Origin: Heterohyrax brucei | Lineage: Eukaryota; Chordata; Mammalia; Hyracoidea; Procaviidae | DNA length: 64,000 nt | Assembly: GCA_028571685.1 (NCBI GenBank) | Contig: CM053164.1 | Span: 36,072,501 to 36,136,500 of the forward strand | Direction of reading: 5' to 3' | Part shown: positions 12,906 to 27,715 of the stretch, in pieces | Layout of the letters: each line of letters opens with the position of its first letter | Numbering within the stretch: the stretch's first letter is position 1 | Position numbers and translations under genes: made by a program | The notes under the pieces: model-generated | Database searches by the model: none | Seen by the model: the letters and a program-made list of their open reading frames with translations, nothing else | What the model was told of the DNA's origin: nothing

Positions 12906-12997
12906 GGTGAGGCCCAGTAAAGACCCTGCAGCTGCAGCCTAGTAAGTCCAGAGTTGATTCTCAGCACCAAAAAACAGGACCTAGATCTGCCCTGGAT

Positions 12998-13018
12998 TTT
13001 TTTTTTTTTTTTTTTTTT
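12998..13018 (+). repeat. Poly(T) tract
   Basis: A run of about 20 T, possibly the poly(A) complement of an unrecognised minus-strand retroposon. Confidence 0.9.
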
Positions 13019-13468
13019 GGCCCTGGAGAAGGGCCTCCACTTATTCTCTGGGGCTACAGGGGACTTCGGCTGCAGTGATGGCAGTCACTACTGGTGGAGC
13101 CACTTGCAGGCTCCAACAGAGAAAAGCCTCCACTCTTCAAGGACAGCAGAGGTAACGCCCTTGTCACCACTTGCAGTGTCCCCAAGTCCTTGTGCAGGAG
13201 AAAACGCCCAGCCGAGGAGGAGGAGAGCTGTGGCCCATCAAACCGAATGTCCTGAAGGCAGCAGGACACCCCAGCTGAGACTCGCCTCCTGCACAGCCCA
13301 TTGTGGCCTCTGATACAGGTGAATTATATCCTGTTTTGATATTAAGTGAAAATAAGTGGACAAATTAGCTAGTTTTTCCATGATACTTTTTACAAAGCCC
13401 TGTATGTCAGCTCTGGGCTTCTCACTCCCTCTTGAGCCAGGATGGAGGAAGTTGCGGCAAATACTGGC

Positions 13469-13607
13469 TAGTATGTGTCAGAGCAGAGTTTTCAGCGAAT
13501 GAGTTTCCTGAAATTGCCAGGCCTTTCCTCCAAGGTTCTTCTAAGTGGACTCAAGTATCCAGCTTTTGGTTAGCAGTGGGGCACATTAATCACATCTACC
13601 GCCCAGA
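13469..13607 (-). mobile_element. AfroSINE fragment
   Basis: Reverse-complement fragment with TCTAAGTGGACTCAAG and AGCTTTTGGTTAGCAGTGG. Confidence 0.78.
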
Positions 13608-14014
13608 GACTCCGTTGGCTGGAAGGACCTACCTAACTGAGTGACACAGATCCTGAGCCTAGCAGAACGCATTGCACTTGAAGAACCAAACCACATGCCT
13701 TTCATCGCCTTGGTGAAGCTGGACATTTGCGTATGGCAGAATCAACAGGTTGTGCCTAGAAGGTCAGATGACAAGAGGAATAAGCATAGATATCAGGTGC
13801 TGGTGAATTATATGAGCAAAGCTCTCACCAAGTCATGACGGGTGGAGTATGGCTGCACGAGACCTGCACCCTCATGGAGCTGGCAGTGACATGCTCAAGC
13901 TTCTGTCCTTGGAGCAGCACTGAAGTCACACTGGAATGGCAGGGCCATCCCTCCCAAGGAGAACAAGGCCCCAGCCACTGCCCACCAAACACCAAACCAA
14001 ATCAGGGCCATCAA

Positions 14015-14150
14015 TTGTGATTCATGGTGAGCCATGAGCTTCAAAATGGACCTGGGTTTCCAGGGCTGAGACTTTTCAGAAGTGGATCACCAAGCCTTTC
14101 TTCTGCGGTGCCTCTGAGTGGATCCAAACTTCTAGCCTGTCAGATGGGGT
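14015..14150 (-). mobile_element. AfroSINE fragment
   Basis: Reverse-complement fragment: AGAAGTGGATCACCAAGCC, TGCCTCTGAGTGGATCCAAAC. Confidence 0.7.
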
Positions 14151-16823
14151 CAAGCGCTGGACTGACATTGCATTATCCAAGGTTCCAGAGAAGGCTCAGT
14201 TCCAACCTGCATTGTACACAGAGGCTGAAGAGGGCTGTTCTTAACCCCAGAAGGGCAAGTGGACAACAGTGTGATTTCAGACATCCAAATATTTGGGACT
14301 TTGCTTCCTGGCACACCCAAATGCCCACGACTGCTGGGCAGGGACTGTGTCCCAGGTGCGGGGCTCTTTCTGGGCCACACATCCACACACGCAGAAGGAG
14401 ATGCCACAAAGTTCTAATTTGGGGCGTTTGTGTACGCTAGGCAGTGCTAGCCTGCCGCCTCACCCCCACGTTCTTGTTCTTTAAGGGGCCCTTTCACAGG
14501 AGCACATGCTGTCCTGCCCTCCTCCACCTCCCTCCAAGCTTGCTCCCCAAGCCACTCTCTGGGGCTGATTGGAACCAAAGACTCAAGACGCCAAGAGCCA
14601 GCTTAAAACAGGCCCCAAGCAGTCAGCTGGGGAGCCAATGAACTACTCCCCATCAGTGGCATAGGCCACCATCAGGACAAGCGCTTCCCAGGGGAGTCCT
14701 ACTCAGGGAGGGAAGAGGTCTAAGGAGTCCCAAGATCTGCACATCAGAGGTGGACCACCTGCAGCTCTGTGGACCACCATGCAAATGCCTGTGTGGCCAG
14801 TGAATGTGCGTGAGAGCACAGGAGCCCACCCAAGGCTGATCTGCAACTCAGCTGCCTGCCAGTCTCCCTCACACTCCCAAGTATTCCTCTGCAGCCCGTG
14901 GGATGAGTGCACAGTTCATAGTGTCTGCCATATGGCCCCAGGGGCCCCCTGACCCTCCCTGTATACCCTAGCAAGCACCTACAGTGCTTTTCTCCACCAG
15001 TGGTTCCCTAATAGAATTCCCGTGTTCCTTGGTTACACAGGCACAGGCTTGTCCCCAGTGACTCTCCTTGGCTCAAAGTCTGGGCAAGATGAACAACTCT
15101 TTGCAAGTGCCACCATGCCGGTCCCACCAGACCCATCTGCAGGGCCCTGCAATGGCTCCACTGGCCTGTCCACCTGCCCAAGCCTTCACCTATGGTGACT
15201 CCATGGCTGTCAGGATTAGTTGGGGTGTGCACGCATTCCTGTGTGTGTGCATCTGCCCCAAAGTCCCTCCTCAGTTCCTCGTGGATTTGAGCTACACTTC
15301 CTGAAGACACATGGCTGGCCAGGGTAGAGGCAGGAGCAACGGGAGGTCTGGGAAGAAGGTTAGCAACCCACCTCTGGCACCATCAGCCCTGCTCTGACTG
15401 GTCACCGCAGTGTCACCCACAGAGCATAAAGGGCATGAGGAAGAAAGGCAGCTGTAGGAAGGAGGGAGGAGGGCAGCAAAGACTTGGAATGAGAGGTCAG
15501 AGGGCAGGGGTTGACCAGATGGTCAACTGTTCAAAATGTTTGTGATTTCGGTGACCACATAAAGAATCATCTTAGACAAAGTCCCCAAGGCCAAAACCCA
15601 CCCCAGCAGCAGGAGAGTGTGGGTGTGCTGAGTCATTTAAGGAGTGACACATAGCGTGTAGGGGGAGAGCTCTGGTCAGACCCTCTGTTTAGCAGGCACC
15701 CTTCCCTCTATGCCCTCTGGGCCGACCTAGGGCACAGAGTCAGACTACCCCTGAGGCCTCCTGATCAGATGAGCCGCTCTGTGGGGAAGGCCTGGCACGG
15801 AACTCCAGGAGGGGACACTGGGAACCTGCTCAGGCAGCAGGATCAGAGCTTAACCGGTTTGTGACCCGGTAACGTTGGTATTTTAAAGGTCCCGGGAGAA
15901 GCCAGTGCCTAACGTGCAAGAATGCCGCAGGAATGGTGGAATTTTCCACACTGTCATGTAGAGAAGGACATTTATCACAGAAATTCTCCAAGGGGACTTT
16001 AGACCTCATCTAGTTCAACTGTCTTGTTTTACAGAAGAGGAGGCCGAGGGCTTGAGAGGCCAAGGCTGCGCCAGCCTGTCTGTCAGCCTGTCAGAGCTGG
16101 GGACCCGAGCCCCTGGCTCCCCACCCAGTGTGCATCCCCCCACCGATTCATACAGGAGTCTGTCTGCCTCTCTCTCTGGCTAGCCAGCCTCACTTGCCGG
16201 ACGCCTCAACCTCCCATTGCCAGCCACAGGTGCACCTAAGGGACCAGTACCAGATGCGTGAAGCCCCTGGGTGGGACAGCCATGTGGCTGACCCCCGCCC
16301 GGCCAGGCCCAGGCTCAGTGCTGGTCTCAGGACAGGTCAGAGTGGCCAACACGGGCCAGCTAAGCCCATCACTTCTGAGAAACCAGCCTCCTGACTCAAC
16401 GCTTTGGGTATTTTTCCTCCTGGCGTCACTTCTGTATTGGTGTTGTTTTTGCTTCATTTTATCTGTTTCCTTCCAGGTCCAGCTTTAGGGCACAGCTGCC
16501 CAGGCCGTAGGAGCCCCTGCAATGGTTTTGTATTTCTGTAGACACCAGATATAAGCATACTTATATATATTTGTGTCCCTCCCCTGCTCGCCCCAGTTCA
16601 CAAGCCCGATGCACACTCTACACGCAGGCCACTCTGACCTCTGACCCCGTGTTCCATGTGGCAGGAGGGCCCCGCCCCGGGCCAGGTCCCAGGTCATGGC
16701 TGCTGGCTGTCTGTGGCGGAAGTCCTTGGTTGTTCCCCTACCCTCCTCCCCAGCTCTAACCATCCTGTCCGTCTATCTCGTCTCGTCCTCAGTTTCAAAG
16801 CAATGTCATGAAGGGCTTCCTTT

Positions 16824-16865
16824 CCATGCCTAAAAGGAAACAATCCATGCCTAAAAGGAAACAAT
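16824..16865 (+). repeat. 21-bp perfect tandem duplication
   Basis: CCATGCCTAAAAGGAAACAA plus one T occurs twice without a gap, identical in both units. Confidence 0.95.
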
Positions 16866-17379
16866 ATGTTTTTGGAAAGAGGTGGGGTTGTAGTGGGGTT
16901 CTGGGGCCATGCAAGGCAATCAAAGGAAGTCTCCGGACTGGCTGAGACCACAGCCAGGTGGGAGCCTTACCAGCCTCTGTGTAGGGGAGAATCTCCCTGG
17001 GATCTTGGGACCCTGGGTCCTGGGCCCCATGCTTGCTGGTCCTGTTGGGTGGAAAGACCAGGGCAAACAGTGGGTTCTGACTGTATTGTTTCCCTTTGAG
17101 GCCAGTCCTGGTCCTCGTCCCCATTCACAGCTCATGCTTTTTGATTTGCACCTTTTTTTTTGCATGGACATGCCAAGTAGTGATAAATAAGCAGGGTTTT
17201 CTGTTCTTTTGGGCATCTCTGGTCAGACTCTTCTTTTTCAGATCCCGTGTAAGGTCATTAGGTTCAGGTGTGTCCATTGCTGTGTCCTTTGAGTCCTAAA
17301 CGAAGGGCGTGACTGAGGTGTGCAGGGAAACCCAGCCCTGTGAGGCAGCGGCACGGTGGCCGCGGGAGCCAGCAGGTAA

Positions 17380-19103
<1,724 letters not shown>

Positions 19104-19178
19104 TAGGGGCGCAGTTGCTGCGATGGCTTAGGGAATGAGAATGAAGGTAGAGAAAGGAGACAGGACTACCTAGTCTGA

Positions 19179-19192
19179 CCAACAGAGGGCGC
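19179..19192 (+). promoter_or_regulatory. CTCF-like motif in intron
   Basis: CCAACAGAGGGCGC differs at one position from the CTCF core CCASYAGRKGGCRS. It lies 118 bases after a KLHL29 exon. Confidence 0.4.
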
Positions 19193-19254
19193 GAGTGAGG
19201 CTGGGCAAGGGAAACAGCAGCATCTCAGCGGCCCCTGCAGGCTGGAAGGAGACC

Positions 19255-19385
19255 TTGGTCTAATGCTTAACTACTATGACTGCTAACCTAAAGCATTAGC
19301 AGTTCAAGTCTGCCCAGTGATCTTTGGAAACTCTATGAGGTAGTTCTACTGTCTTCTCAATGGGTTCGTTTTTTTGGTTTTTGGA
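19255..19385 (+). mobile_element. AfroSINE copy, degraded
   Basis: GACTGCTAACCTAAAGC, AGCAGTTCAAGTCTGCC, GGAAACTCTATGAGGTAG and a T/G-rich end TTTTTTTGGTTTTTGG. Confidence 0.8.
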
Positions 19386-20431
19386 GGCTGACACAGCTCT
19401 CAGTGGGCAGCAGAGAGGTGACGGGAGGGATCAGATATGAGAATCTCCAAAGCAGGTGCCAGAAGATTCTCAAGGGCAGGAATTGTACCCAAATGGTGAG
19501 CTAAAGCCAATCAGGAAGCCAGAGAAAGAACGGTGTCTGAGCCAGGGCTTACTGAAGGGAGGGGGAACCTGGGATTAAGCAGAAACTGTGTGGGAGATGG
19601 GAAACCACTGTAGAGGTGGTGGAAGAGGGAGAGTTTCTCAGAGAGGACAGAGGGAGACCAGAGTGCAGAGGAGGACGTGAAGGAGGGCAGTGTCGCCAGG
19701 GGAGCGCCTGAGTCACAGGAGCCACTGCTGGCCCAGAAAGCACCGGGAGAGGCCCGATTGAGAACGGAAGGGAGGACCTTAGTTCTGACATGTGAGTTAG
19801 TGCAGCTGTGTGGGGACTTCTCAGAGAGCCCAGAATGCGCCCGGAGACCAGTGAGTGGGGGACAGGGGCCCAGAAGTAAGGACCTAATCAGGAAGAATGG
19901 GTGAGAACTGCCCAAGCCCAGAATGAGCTGAGACAAGTGGGGACATGTGAGAAGGGCTGCTTTGTTGCTTCAGGAACAAAGAAGAGGGGCCAGGAAGGGT
20001 GGGATGTGTCTGGAGCCGGGATCTGTAGTATTGCATGGGTACAAGTTATGGATCTACCTTGACCCAGTCACTGAGGCCAGGAGAATGGGGCTCCCTAACT
20101 CTTAGGTGGGAGGGGTAAGATTTATTTTCAGAGGAAGGAAATTAGGCTGGGCAAAATGCTTACAGTCACTGCCACTGTCCATTAAAACTCTCACATCTCT
20201 GTCAACTACCCAAATGGTTCTCCTGAGCTCTAGACCTGTATCTTTAATTGCCTACTAGACATAACCAACTGGATGTCCCTTGAACCCGTCTGCTTCATCA
20301 AGCCCCAAACTTATACCACTCCCGATCTTCCTTATTTCAATTCTTCCCGTTACCCAAGGAGGAATGTTGATTCCTCCGTCACATTCCACATCCATCTGGC
20401 CTCATACTTTTGTCATTTCTACTTCCTTAAA

Positions 20432-20605
20432 AAAAAAAAAAAAAAAACACAGTTTCTGTTGAGTTGATTCTGACTCATAGCGACCCTGTAGGACAGAGTA
20501 GAACTTTCCTATACAGTTTCCAAGGAACACCTGGTGGATTCAAACTGCCAATCGTTTGGTTAGCAGCCGTAGCTCTTCACTACTACACCACCAGGGTTTC
20601 CTCTA
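20432..20605 (-). mobile_element. AfroSINE copy
   Basis: Begins with an A-run, then TTGAGTTGATTCTGACTCAT (tail complement) and ends ACACCACCAGGGTTTCC (head complement). Well preserved. Confidence 0.93.
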
Positions 20606-20639
20606 CCTTCTTAATCTCTCTTAAACAGGGATACTTCTC

Positions 20640-20930
20640 TCTCTCCTCATTCAGGCCACCCTCATCTTGCCAGAATTATCTAAGTGGTTCTCCTGTCTTC
20701 TGTCTGGCTCCCTTCAAACCAATTTTCTAGCCTGTAGCCTGAGTGGTGTTTCTGAAGAACGTATTCGATCACATAATTTCTCTGTTTAAAACTCCTCGTT
20801 ACAAGTTCCCTTATCGACTCCACAGGATAACTACACAATCCTTAGCAAGCATGACGTTAGAGGACCCAGCACATGATAACATCTCCAGGCTCATTTCTCA
20901 CTATCTGCTACCCACCACTCCCCAACAAAA
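20640..20930 (+). repeat. L2-like ancient LINE relic
   Basis: GCCAGAATTATCTAAGTGG, ATCACATAATTTCTCTGTTT and AAAACTCCTC resemble a common mammalian L2 segment. Confidence 0.45.
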
Positions 20931-20982
20931 ATCTTTGTTGTCCAACAAGGAAGCAAATTCGAGTCTGCCCATGCTTCCAACA

Positions 20983-21335
20983 AGGAGTGCTGGCGGTGCT
21001 GTGGTTAAGCTCAGCTGCTAACCGAAAGGTCAGCAGTTCAAACCTACTAGCTGCCCCATGGGAGACAAATGTAGCAGCCTGCTTCCATAAAGATTACAGC
21101 CTTGGCAAACTCAGTTAATGTGAAAAGTGTTTGAAATTACAGTACAATGTGGTACTTGACTGAGTTATGTACCAGGGATAAGTAACAAAGAAACAATTAG
21201 AGGGATGGGGGCGTGGGGATGGATGGAAAGGAAAAAAAAAAAAAGATTACAGCCTTGGAAACCCTGTGGTCAGTCCTACTCTGTCCTATAGGGTCACTAT
21301 GAGTCAGAATTGACTCAACGGCAATAAGTAGCGGG
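20983..21335 (+). mobile_element. AfroSINE split by a small retroposed insert
   Basis: The head and B-box lie at 20983-21105 and the tail (GGGTCACTATGAGTCAGAAT) at 21242-21330. The 136 bases between are foreign and flanked by a 17-base direct repeat (see the next entry). Confidence 0.9.
21106..21241 (+). mobile_element. Small retroposed insert with poly(A) and 17-bp target duplication
   Basis: 136 bases ending in an A-run are flanked by AAAGATTACAGCCTTGG at 21089-21105 and 21242-21258. The poly(A) and the long exact target duplication are the marks of L1-driven insertion. The body is not a SINE, LTR or L1 tail I recognise; it may be the 3' end of a transcript or an unfamiliar LINE tail. Confidence 0.85.
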
Positions 21336-21349
21336 AATCCCTGAACAAG

Positions 21350-21645
21350 GCAGTCGTGATTCAGTGGCAGGATTCTCGCCTTCCACGTAGGAAAGCCAGG
21401 TTTGATTCCTGACCAACGCAGCTGGAATACAGCCACTGCTTGCTGTCATTGGAGACTTTTGTCTTGCGGTGATGCTGAATAGATTTCAGTGGAGCTTCCA
21501 GACCGAGACAAGCTAAGGGGAAAAGCCTGGTGATCCACTTCTGAAAAACCAGCCAGTGAAAGCCCTCTGGATCGCAACAGTCTAGTCCCACTGTTCTTGT
21601 GGTGGCCATGTCTTGGGGGCCAACTCCACAGCAGTTAACAACAGT
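21350..21645 (+). mobile_element. tRNA-Gly-headed SINE with RTE-like tail, copy 2
   Basis: Same layout as the copy at 2274: GATTCAGTGGCAGGATTCTC, anticodon loop CTTCCAC (anticodon TCC at 21382-21384), GGTTTGATTCC, shared body TTTCAGTGGAGCTTCCAGAC and AACCAGCCAGTGAAAGCCC, and an end in CAGCAGTTAACAACAG. Confidence 0.78.
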
Positions 21646-21819
21646 GATGATTCAACACCCCACTCACATGTTATCCACTCATTGAAGCCTCTGACCTTTG
21701 CAACCACTAACTAGACTCCTTTGTGCCGCCCTGTCACCTTGTATTGAGCCATGTACACTTTGAGGTCAGAGACGAGGCCTTATACGTCTTTGCACCCTGA
21801 CAACAGACTTCATGAGTGA

Positions 21820-22455
21820 CGCACCCAAACTTGCTGCTGCTGAGCTGATGCCAACTCATAGCAACCCTGTAGGGCAGAGTAGAACTGCCACATAGCATTT
21901 CCAAGGAGCAGCTGGTAGATTCATACTCCCTGCTTTTTTTTTTTTTTACCTGTGATTCAGTGAAAGTGTGCAATTCAGTTTAAATTTGCATGCCTGCCTG
22001 TCTGCAGCTGCTTCTGCTGTCCTTGCCCGGTGACAGCACACTCCTCCTTTCCGTTCTATGCATGTCATATCCTCTTAACAATCTCCTGTCCCCTCCTCTC
22101 CAGGCTCTCCAGTCCCCTCTAGTAAGAGGCCAGTAGGATGACATCCTGTAGATGCATAGAACCATAAAGTGCACACCTGATCTTATCACTCTGTGTCTCT
22201 GAGTCCAATCCATTCCTGTCTGAAGAATTGACCTCAGTAATGATTTATGATCAGGGGCAGCATCAGGTCTAGGGGCCATCCTCCCAGAGGAACCCCCAGG
22301 CCTTCAGACCATCAGTTGCCATCTTTTAGTGGAGTTCTCAGGGTGCACCCCGTTTTTTACTTATTTTGCCACTGGGACTCAACACTGTGAGCCCCATCAT
22401 GAAAACTGCCCATTCTTGGTTAGCCACTGAGTCCTTAACCACTGCAGCACCAGAG
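21820..22455 (-). mobile_element. AfroSINE split by an L1 3' end
   Basis: The tail half lies at 21820-21930 (CTCATAGCAACCCTGTAGGG, GGAGCAGCTGGTAGATTC) and the head half at about 22390-22455 (TTGGTTAGCCACTGAG, ACCACTGCAGCACCAG). An L1 tail sits between. Confidence 0.85.
21931..22388 (-). mobile_element. L1 3'-UTR fragment (5'-truncated)
   Basis: It starts with a T-run and TGATTCAGTGAAAGTGTGC, the complement of the L1 tail, and includes AACCATAAAGTGCAC. It matches 34323-34758 in the same orientation and several + strand copies in this window. It interrupts an AfroSINE. Confidence 0.82.
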
Positions 22456-23071
22456 TGACACACAGTGGTCATCAGTTATCTGCTGGGGAAACTAAAGGAG
22501 AGTGATGAGCAGAGACGCCCAGACAGGAGAGGGGAGATTCGAGTCAGTCTATGAAAAGCCTTCAGTGGAGGATGAGGGTCCAGGTTGCGAGTATGGCTTA
22601 AGGCAATGGGATGCCACTGTGACTGGTGTTCAGAAGATAAACATTTTAACTATTGTGACGTGCAAGCTGGATTGTCACCCTCTTCTTTAAGCTCTCCTGG
22701 CTCTTCCAATCAGTTCCCAAGATCCTCTTTGGAGGAAGACCATGTGTCCTGTGTATTCACACCTGTTCAGGAATCAGCCCTCTTTGTTCCAGTCCACTCG
22801 CAGCCCTTCCTTACATGAAACAGAAGCCATTGGTCTCAGAGGGGTGGAGGAATGAAGGGACGAAGAGATTAATGGAACTAGTGGCGGGTACACTAAAGGT
22901 CAGCTGCAGCTTGCCCTGCCTCTTCATCGCTCCCTGCTGCTGGCTGCTCTAGACTATCTGCTGTAGACTGCGATGAGCAGAATGTCTACACTCCCAAACA
23001 AATACACCTGGAATTATCCATTCTGCACAGTCCCACACCTCTGCCTTCTTTCTGCACAATACAACTCATGA

Positions 23072-24035
<964 letters not shown>

Positions 24036-24674
24036 TAATGAGGCCACAGTCACAACGAGGTCATCTTCCTACAGTCAATATAAGCTAAAATCACATCACT
24101 CCTGATCCCCTGGCACCCTGCAGTTGAGATAGACTGGAGACTAGATCACTCATTAAGGCAATGATCAGTCCCTGGCCCTTCAAACTCAACAAAGGGTGAG
24201 GAGTGTGAGATCACCAGGTGGACCCAGGCAGGATGACTTCTATGTTGGCCTTCCTCAACTGCTGAGATGGGTCCCTCTTGTCCCAACCCCCCATTTTGTG
24301 TCAGGCAAACTAGAGATACAAGATCTAATCTAGTCCAGGGTGTGCTTGACTAGACTGGCCAAGCAGTTAGAATACACTAGGTCCAGAAGCACACCCCCAC
24401 AGACTTGCTGGGATTTAGGGGTAAAGCTGGAAGCAATGGCCAAAATGAGTGCCAGTCCAGGGGTAGGACCATTCTAGTCTCTGGAGGCGGGTTACACACC
24501 AGCATCTCTGGGCCTGCCTCTACTCCACACATCCCAGTAAACCTCTTTGCAATACAGGGAAAGGTCAAGTCACACCAACTAAGCAATTCTGGGGGACAAC
24601 CAGGACTTTACAAGCCTCTGGAATTCTCTGGAAGAAAATATAAGCCAAAGGGCCTGAGAACAACGTGTGTAAGC

Positions 24675-24688
24675 CTGCCCTCTGCTGG
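24675..24688 (-). promoter_or_regulatory. CTCF-like motif in intron, exact core
   Basis: On the - strand CCAGCAGAGGGCAG fits the CTCF core at every position. It is outside any repeat I recognise, at the start of the 16.6-kb intron. Confidence 0.5.
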
Positions 24689-24884
24689 AAGTCTCACGTG
24701 GCTTCCTCACCTGGCGGAGGGGTCTAGTATAGGCTCCGTGAGCACAGACAAGAAGTGGGCGCTTTTCTAGGTGGAAATATTTAAATCCTCTTCTTTTGAC
24801 CCAAGGAGAGTGTTCTTGGGGAAAACTGAAGCCTAGTGGGAGCTTCACTGCAGTCCTGCTTACAGAATAACAAATGCCCCAGAG

Positions 24885-25050
24885 GAAACGCTGGTGCTCG
24901 AGTGGTTAAGAGCTACAGCTGCTAACCAAAAAGTTGGCAGTTTGAATCCACCAGATGTTCCTCGTAAATTCTACAGAGGCAGTTCTAGTCTGCCCTACAG
25001 GGTTGCTATTAGTTGGAATTGACTCAACGGCAACAGGTTTGCTTTGGTTT
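24885..25050 (+). mobile_element. AfroSINE copy
   Basis: GAGTGGTTAAGAGC, GCTGCTAACCAAAAAGTTGG, GGCAGTTTGAATCCACC and the tail TTGGAATTGACTCAACGGC. Almost complete. Confidence 0.93.
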
Positions 25051-25063
25051 TCTGTTAGCGCCC

Positions 25064-25262
25064 CAGAGTCCCTGAGTGGTGCGACAGTTCTCACTTGACT
25101 GCTTACCTAAAGGTTGGTGATTTGAACTCACCCAGTGGTGTTGCAGAAGAAAACCTGGCAAGCTTCCATAAAGATTTCCTTAGGGTGCGGTTTTACTGTA
25201 TAACACTTGGGGTCACCATGAGTGGGAACTGACTCAGTGTCAGTGGGGCTGGTTTGGGGCTT
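25064..25262 (+). mobile_element. AfroSINE copy
   Basis: GACTGCTTACCTAAAGGTTG, ATTTGAACTCACCC, the TCCATAAAGATT segment and a tail GGGTCACCATGAGTGGGAAC. It lies head to tail with the previous copy. Confidence 0.88.
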
Positions 25263-27329
25263 AGAGACAAGGTAGTTTGACCCAGCCCCACATTATAACC
25301 CAGAGGTCAAAGCTGACATCACAAGAGCTTTCTTCCCTTGTCCTTACTGCCTCCTATGCTGCTGCCCGGCCCGTGTCATCAGCTGCTACCGAAAAGCACA
25401 TCTCCCCACATGATGTCTTTTTGTGAGGCCATATATACTCCTCAATTTATAATTTTTTTTCCCTCAGTGGCTAATTGGACACTTGACTGATGTTACAGCT
25501 AAGAGGGTTTCAGAGCGAGACAGGATCTGAGTGTTCATTGTGGTCTTTTAACTCCCCCAAGTGGAGTCTGGAGATGGCTCAATAACAACATTTAATTGTC
25601 ATGTTGATTTGGAGATAATGGGGATTCCCTGTGTGAGGATGAGGATGCTGATGCTGCATTTTCACATACATAACATGCATCTTCTATGTTTGTTTGCCAA
25701 CTGTGCCCTCCCCCTGGGAAGATTTTTTTATAAACATGCTATGCTAATTTTTTTACAGCAACATGTAAAAAAAGAAATTGGCATAGGGACACTTATGAAA
25801 ATACCTCGAGAATGGAGGAGAGTACAGTTGGCAAACAAATGCAAGAGGATCTTTATTTGCATAAAAATAAAGTACTATTGTTGAGCCAGGACCAGCTCTG
25901 ACGCTTGTGTCTGGACGCACCAGCTTCTGGCTGTTTGTCATCCAATAATAAGTACATGAGTAAGGAGATGTTTTCTATGCAGGAGTAAGCTGAGCTAGAA
26001 CTGTCATCCTGTCTTGCTTTTGTCAGTTATTTTTAATCTCCTAAGATGCTGATTATTCATTTTGCAAACTTACACTTGTTGATAAATATGGGGATTTGTT
26101 CGAGCATCGGAAAGTACCTGCTGAGAGATGGGGACAGGCTCCTTTCCTCTCCTTCCTGTTTCTGGAGCAGGTATGTCGAGTTGTCTGTGTGGGCCTTCCT
26201 GGGGAAATTGGGCCTTCCCTGGGAAGTTAGGCCTCCTGGCTGTGAAACAACCTCCTTGGGAACCCCAACAGGTGAGCAGTCTCAGACAGTAGGGGGTCCC
26301 TGAAAGGGCCCAAGCCCTTCCTTAGCCTACCAAGATCAGAGCCCAGACTTGGAGACTCCGGATTAGTTGTGCGTGCAAGCAGGACAGAGGGTGCAGAGGA
26401 AAGGGATTTGTTGCCCTCCACTGCTTCCCCAGGAGCATACCTGAGCCCCTTTGAGCAAGCCCACTTCTGTGCAACCTGGTTGCAATGATGTGAATTCAGG
26501 GTGACAGGAAGGTCGGGATAATGGGGACAGACACAAGGATGCTTTATTCCCAAGGAGGCACTAATGGTACAAATTGCTATCATATTGATAATGAATGAGA
26601 TATATGGTGCATTATAATTACATTACACTACTGTATTACAGGAATAGAGCAAGATTATATAATTATAGATTAAAACAACAGTGCAATAGACAAACCTGTA
26701 TTATATCATTATATAAATAACTGGGTCTAATAGTTTATAGCAATGTATTGCAGGAGCTGTGGTTACTGGATAAATGATAGCCCAGTGCCTCACTTCGTGG
26801 GTCATTTGCATGTCATTAGCATATACTTCTCAAGCAGGAAGCTGACAGATTGAGCTGACGGGAGGGTTTGCGGTTTGGCAATCAGCCACCTGAAATAACA
26901 AGCTCTCAGAAAATTCACGTTTGGCGGAATGTGCCATTATACCGAAAGACTAAGGACTAACAGCCAATAATCTTGTCTCCCAGCTCCTTCTGCTGGGGCT
27001 CTTTGGAGCTCCGCCACAGTGGCTTAAAAAACAGATATCTGAACTTCTGACACTGTCCAAAAAGACACTCACATCCACCGCATATTAGCCACATATCATT
27101 CATCGGTGGCTTAACTGAATCAGCTCCTTGCTACCCTTCCAGAGAATTCCACCTCTTCTCAACTCCAGAGTCTTCACAAGCTGAGGGCTGTCTCCTTACC
27201 CCACACGTTCCGAGTCCCAGTTACCCGATAAGTGAGGCGATCTCACATGGCACTGAGCTGTGGCCTAATTCCAGCTGGAGTCCTAACTGGGCACCCAGGA
27301 AAACAGAGACCCAGTGTGCTGGTGGTGGT

Positions 27330-27515
27330 GATGGTGTTAGCTGCTCTCGTGTTGCTTCTGACTCCTGGAAACCCATGGGTGCAAGAGTAGAACTGTTCCA
27401 CAGGGTTTTCAGAAGCAGATCACCAAGGCCTGTCTCCTGAAGTGCCTCTGGGGGCGTTTCAAATTGCCAGCCTTTCAACTAGTGGTGGAGGACTTAACCA
27501 TCTGCACCACCCAGG
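27330..27515 (-). mobile_element. AfroSINE copy
   Basis: Reverse complement: AGAAGCAGATCACCAAGGCC, GAAGTGCCTCTGG and CTGCACCACCCAGGAGCTC. Confidence 0.85.
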
Positions 27516-27544
27516 AGCTCTTCCTCGAAAATGTGTGTGGGAAA

Positions 27545-27715
27545 GAAGCCATACTGCTGGCGCAGTGGTTAAGAACTCAGCTACTAATCAAAAAGTCAAC
27601 AGTGTTGAATCCATCAGACACTCCTAGGAAAACCCTATGGGTCAGCTCTACTCTGTCCATAGTGTTGCTGTGAGTCCAGAATGAACTTGACTGCAGTGAG
27701 TTTGGTTCTGTTGGG
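27545..27715 (+). mobile_element. AfroSINE copy
   Basis: ACTGCTGGCGCAGTGGTTAA, TTGAATCCATCAGACACTCC, and the tail GTTGCTGTGAGTCCAGAATG. Confidence 0.9.
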
